From: CACIAM-69d sp001698445 | GTDB taxonomy: Bacteria > Cyanobacteriota > Cyanobacteriia > CACIAM-69d | Direction of reading: 5' to 3' | Assembly: GCF_043235035.1 (NCBI RefSeq) | Contig: NZ_JAZAQF010000028.1 | Coordinates: 1 to 64,000, forward strand | DNA: 64,000 nucleotides | Shown here: positions 61,577 to 64,000 of the stretch, piece by piece | Layout: every line of letters starts with the position of its first letter | Position numbering within the stretch: the first letter of the stretch is position 1 | The notes under the pieces: model-generated | Databases searched by the model: none | What the model saw: only the letters and a program-made list of their open reading frames with translations | What the model was told of the DNA's origin: nothing | Translations under genes and position numbers: made by a program

Positions 61577-61786
61577 ACCCCAAGCCTCGTAGGGGCGCAA
61601 GCACGACCATTTTCACGCCGTCTTCGAGTAGGGGTGGGTCTTCGAGCAGGGTTTGAACGTTCTGTTTGACGCGATCGAGCAGTTGTTGTTCGAGCGGGCT
61701 GAGGCTCGCTTGGGCCGATCGCCACTCGGGAAAAAAGTCGGCATCATCAGTCAGTTGCAACCCAAAGTCTTGTGTCAGGTTAATTA
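61577..61786 (-). pseudogene. Fragment of a restriction-endonuclease-like gene
   Basis: The minus-strand frame reads 'DFGLQLTDDADFFPEW', then 'LSPLEQQLLDRVKQN', 'PPLLEDGVKMVVLAPL'. This matches what I remember of the N-terminal pattern (FFPEW...L...LDR.K.N...P.LEE.VKM.V.SPLLDLAG) of a widespread cyanobacterial restriction-like family. The fragment loses similarity at the rca stop codon, where it meets GTAGGGGCG repeat sequence, and upstream it runs into hepT without a start. So it is a remnant of a longer gene. Confidence 0.55.
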
Positions 61787-62116
61787 GAATTCTCCATCTA
61801 GCAAACTTTTTAAGAGTGGTAACAGTTTGGGAAGTTCAAAATTCACCACATCTTGGATGATTTCCAAATTGATAACATCATACTCATGGACGACAAAATC
61901 TCGTAGCCCAGCCATTGCTTTCCACGGTATTTCTGGATGGTTAGTGCGAAACTCCATTGATAGGCGCTTGGTCGCTTCACCAATAATCGTCAAGCGCCGA
62001 ATAACTGCATCATGTTCTATCGTTCTGGCTTGGCTCCAATTGTTCGATCGAGCATAATTTTGAATGAGTTCAATCGAATCAATGATATCAAGAATAGCTT
62101 GCTGATCTCTGCTCAT
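61784..62116 (-). CDS. hepT: HepT-like toxin (HEPN domain, DUF86)
   Basis: A 110-residue helical HEPN protein ('ILDIIDSIELIQNYARSNNW', 'VIRRLTIIGEATKRLSMEF'). The RNase-type motif Rx4-6H is present as 'RDFVVHEYDVIN' (RxxxxH, with following Tyr). In MntA/HepT pairs HepT is an RNase-like toxin that MntA silences by attaching AMP to the tyrosine near this motif. Starts 2 nt after the mntA stop, so both are in one operon. Confidence 0.85.
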   Translation of the reverse strand: MSRDQQAILDIIDSIELIQNYARSNNWSQARTIEHDAVIRRLTIIGEATKRLSMEFRTNHPEIPWKAMAGLRDFVVHEYDVINLEIIQDVVNFELPKLLPLLKSLLDGEF

Positions 62117-62118
62117 TG

Positions 62119-62478
62119 TTATGCTCTGGAGACTTTATAAATAACTTGAGCGGCGTTGAGAATCTCTTGGCGACGTAGGGGATTGCGGCTCATTTCAAGT
62201 CCCTTTTTACTAATCAAGTCAACTTTACGTTGCAGCAATGCTTCTAGTTCTGATTGCAAGTCAAAAAACTTGAAACCATAGTGTACTTCCGGGGCGCTTT
62301 GATAGAGCAAATCAATATCGCTCGGATCAGCTCCGGTAGCCCGAAAGTCTGAGCGCAATACAGACCCAAACAGCGCTAGTTCTACGATCGCCCATTTTTC
62401 ACAGAACTGCGCGATCGCTTGGGGGCTGGTTTGCAAGCGTTGATAGAGTTCTGTCACCGAGAGACCAGAGGGTGGCAT
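62119..62478 (-). CDS. mntA: MntA-like antitoxin nucleotidyltransferase
   Basis: A 119-residue minimal nucleotidyltransferase. The active-site motif is 'ALFGSVLRSDFRATGADPSDIDLLYQ' (GSxxR...SDxDL), with the third acidic residue likely in 'ALLQRKVDLISKKGLE'. It is expected to adenylylate HepT. ATG at 62476-62478. Typical antitoxin-first order. Confidence 0.87.
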   Translation of the reverse strand: MPPSGLSVTELYQRLQTSPQAIAQFCEKWAIVELALFGSVLRSDFRATGADPSDIDLLYQSAPEVHYGFKFFDLQSELEALLQRKVDLISKKGLEMSRNPLRRQEILNAAQVIYKVSRA

Positions 62479-62549
62479 GGGGCGATCGAGTGGGGTGGTT
62501 GCTGTCTAGTGTATCGGGCGGGAAATGGCAGCGGCTAGACTGGGAGTGA

Positions 62550-62712
62550 GCAGCATTTGCGGAGGATGCCTATGTCTGTTTCACTCGCAAAATTCGGGTG
62601 GAGTGGAATGGCACGGACACTTTGATTGATGACCTGATTGAGTTGGGGCTGCGGGAGGAAGATTTTGTGCCTGCGAGTCCCCGATCGCCTCTGTCTGCGA
62701 TCGCGGGTTAGG
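62550..62712 (+). pseudogene. Possible XisI-like C-terminal fragment
   Basis: After a TGA at 62547-62549 a frame without a start codon reads 'AYVCFTRKIRVEWNGTDTL', 'IDDLIELGLREEDFV' and ends with TAG at 62710-62712. The KI.V...GT..LI..LIE.G...ED.V pattern is reminiscent of the C-terminal part of XisI-type element-excision controlling factors. The fragment is short and the match is from memory. Its stop overlaps the stop of the NACHT gene on the other strand. Confidence 0.35.
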
Positions 62713-64000
62713 GGTTGGGAACGGGTGGATAGGGTTTGCCTTTGGCGGCGTAGTAGGCCTCAATTTGGGCGATCGGGCGCAGCATTGTGGCTTCGATGTC
62801 TTGCCGCACGTCTCGGGACAAATAACAATCGGTATTCAAACATTCTGCCAACCGCAAATTAGCATCATAGTATTTTTTTAAAACTTCTTGCTGTTGCTTA
62901 GAGAATTGCCAATCATGACCAATATTACGATGCTCAATCATTACAGCTCGCAAGGATTGAACCCATTTTTGCCCTTCGCTTTTCCACCATTCCTTTTGCT
63001 GCTCCCAAGGAAGGTCTTGTAAAGGCTTCAATTGTTTCTTTATATTGGCGATCTGACTTGTTAGTACTTGATTATCTAATTGGCATAATAAATCAAGAGA
63101 TTGTTCAAGCAGAAGATCAAGAATGATTGCATTTGACTGATTGATATCAATCATTTGATTGTCATCAAAAATCTTGGCTTGTTCGAGATCAATAAAAGTA
63201 TTGACAGCCTGCCATGTATTAACAGCCTGACTAAGAAGTAAATCGACAGAAATCATGAAATCACGGCCAAAATCGAGAGTGCGATCAAAAGCTCGAACAA
63301 GAGGATCTCCAATCGTAATACACAAAACAAGATTGAAATAAAAAGCAATAACTCCCTGTTGTTTATAAGATACTCGCACTGATTCTGATTTCTTAGATAG
63401 CCAGACCAAGAATGCTTGTGACGTTGAATCGCCAGCCAATAGATTATCCGCTGCTTGTTTTAAAGTGAATATTAATTGATCGCCTTGTCGAACACTGCCT
63501 GCAACTAACAATATAACTTCTTGCCAATCCTTCTTAAATAAATATTGAGTTAATATTTGCCAATTTTGACTGACAGCAATTTCTCGCGCTGCAAAGTATT
63601 CATGAAAGGTCAAATGAGAGAAGGAATAAACCCCGCGTGCTCGCTCTGTCAGCAAGCCATGTTGAGCCACAATCGAGCGTAAAATAGCTTCGCTATCTAA
63701 CCGCAAAGCTTCTGGATCATCCTTGGCATCCGGCAAATTATGGATATAAGCCATGATTTGATCTTCTGCTACTCGCTGATCAAAGAAATAAGCTCCCTCT
63801 TGAAAGGTTGCCAGCGCCAATTGTGAAAGCAAATCTTCCTTACGATTAATCGACAGATTTTTGTAGACCTGATCTCGCTGAATATTTCGCTTGCCATCCC
63901 ACTTTTTCAGCAGCAAATCCACGCCCTCTTCATAGAGCTTGGCTCGGTTGACTGGAAAATCACCACTCTCACCAAATACTAAGCAAAGCAAGGTCAACAA
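62708..64000 (-). CDS. NACHT-type STAND protein, C-terminal part (gene continues beyond the window)
   Basis: 430 residues are visible; the N-terminal effector and P-loop lie outside. The visible start (LTLLCLVFGESGDFPVNRAKLYEEGVDLLL) is the usual winged-helix region after a NACHT domain, followed by 'YSFSHLTFHEYFAAREI', a hallmark of cyanobacterial NACHT proteins. The C-terminal part ('AFLVWLSKKSESVRVSYKQQGVIAFYF', 'RNIGHDWQFSKQQQEVLKKYYDANLRLAECL', 'SRDVRQDIEATMLRPIAQIEAYY') is the helical NCH2-type tail. Codon use is more AT-rich than the neighbours, which suggests transfer. A role in phage defence is an inference from the family. Confidence 0.75.
   Translation of the reverse strand: MLTLLCLVFGESGDFPVNRAKLYEEGVDLLLKKWDGKRNIQRDQVYKNLSINRKEDLLSQLALATFQEGAYFFDQRVAEDQIMAYIHNLPDAKDDPEALRLDSEAILRSIVAQHGLLTERARGVYSFSHLTFHEYFAAREIAVSQNWQILTQYLFKKDWQEVILLVAGSVRQGDQLIFTLKQAADNLLAGDSTSQAFLVWLSKKSESVRVSYKQQGVIAFYFNLVLCITIGDPLVRAFDRTLDFGRDFMISVDLLLSQAVNTWQAVNTFIDLEQAKIFDDNQMIDINQSNAIILDLLLEQSLDLLCQLDNQVLTSQIANIKKQLKPLQDLPWEQQKEWWKSEGQKWVQSLRAVMIEHRNIGHDWQFSKQQQEVLKKYYDANLRLAECLNTDCYLSRDVRQDIEATMLRPIAQIEAYYAAKGKPYPPVPNP

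Noticed and set aside
1..64000. tRNA, rRNA, 6S, Yfr1 and other known RNA genes
   Set aside because: I scanned spacers for T-loop (GGTTCGA) contexts and the Yfr1 core (ACTCCTCAC) by eye and saw none with the right surroundings; a covariance-model search would be needed to be certain.

Overview
The window is cyanobacterial chromosome. The evidence is the very frequent GCGATCGC-type octamer (HIP1), a complete nitrate-assimilation cluster (nirA-nrtABCD-narB) with an NtcA promoter, ntcA itself, a Rubisco activase with a small-subunit-like tail, SLH/OprB porins, a PixG/PixJ/PixL-type phototaxis operon and a CbiG-CobJ fusion. The DNA is GC-rich except for a few AT-rich spacers. I cannot name the genus from sequence alone.

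Layout. 1-124: end of an IS5-like insertion sequence running off the left edge. 152-9810: housekeeping genes, mostly on the minus strand (VanZ-like protein, scpA, an SDR epimerase, a GT2 glycosyltransferase, an AMIN-amidase, a PHP phosphoesterase) and one plus-strand WecG/TagA glycosyltransferase. 9295-14081: a small membrane protein, hisB and fabI on the minus strand, divergent from ntcA and a DUF3084 coiled-coil protein. 14293-17353: a two-gene conflict-type locus, a STAND NTPase with kinesin-light-chain-like TPRs behind a small helical protein. The two share a QQGxVxND motif that looks like an amyloid-signalling sequence. 17502-19328: ABC exporter. 19881-23510: two tandem SLH porins. 23737-33592: nitrate/nitrite assimilation. 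33792-42114: DUF3181 protein, argG, a two-component pair, a large lipoprotein and cobJ.

42115-43521 is a 1.4-kb AT-rich stretch with no convincing gene. It precedes a chemotaxis/phototaxis operon (43522-57374): a PATAN-REC regulator, a giant 1544-residue CheW with a roughly 1250-residue acidic repeat region, a soluble MCP with four GAF domains, and a CheA-REC hybrid. No separate CheY gene is present. After a hypothetical membrane protein and a 3-hydroxyisobutyrate-dehydrogenase-family enzyme come a MITE-like element, rca, and a decayed accessory region at the right edge: a restriction-like gene fragment, a MntA/HepT toxin-antitoxin pair, a possible XisI fragment and the C-terminal part of a NACHT STAND protein.

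How the genes work together. NtcA (encoded here) would activate the nir operon. NrtABCD imports nitrate/nitrite, NarB and NirA reduce it to ammonium, and ArgG is a downstream nitrogen sink. The nirA leader carries a strong hairpin followed by a U-run, which suggests attenuation in addition to NtcA control. Spacers, especially in the nitrate cluster, hold short tandem repeats with periods of 7, 14 or 15 bp and MITE-like palindromes. The points most worth a second look are the STAND/small-protein pair with matching motifs, the giant CheW, and the nirA leader hairpin.
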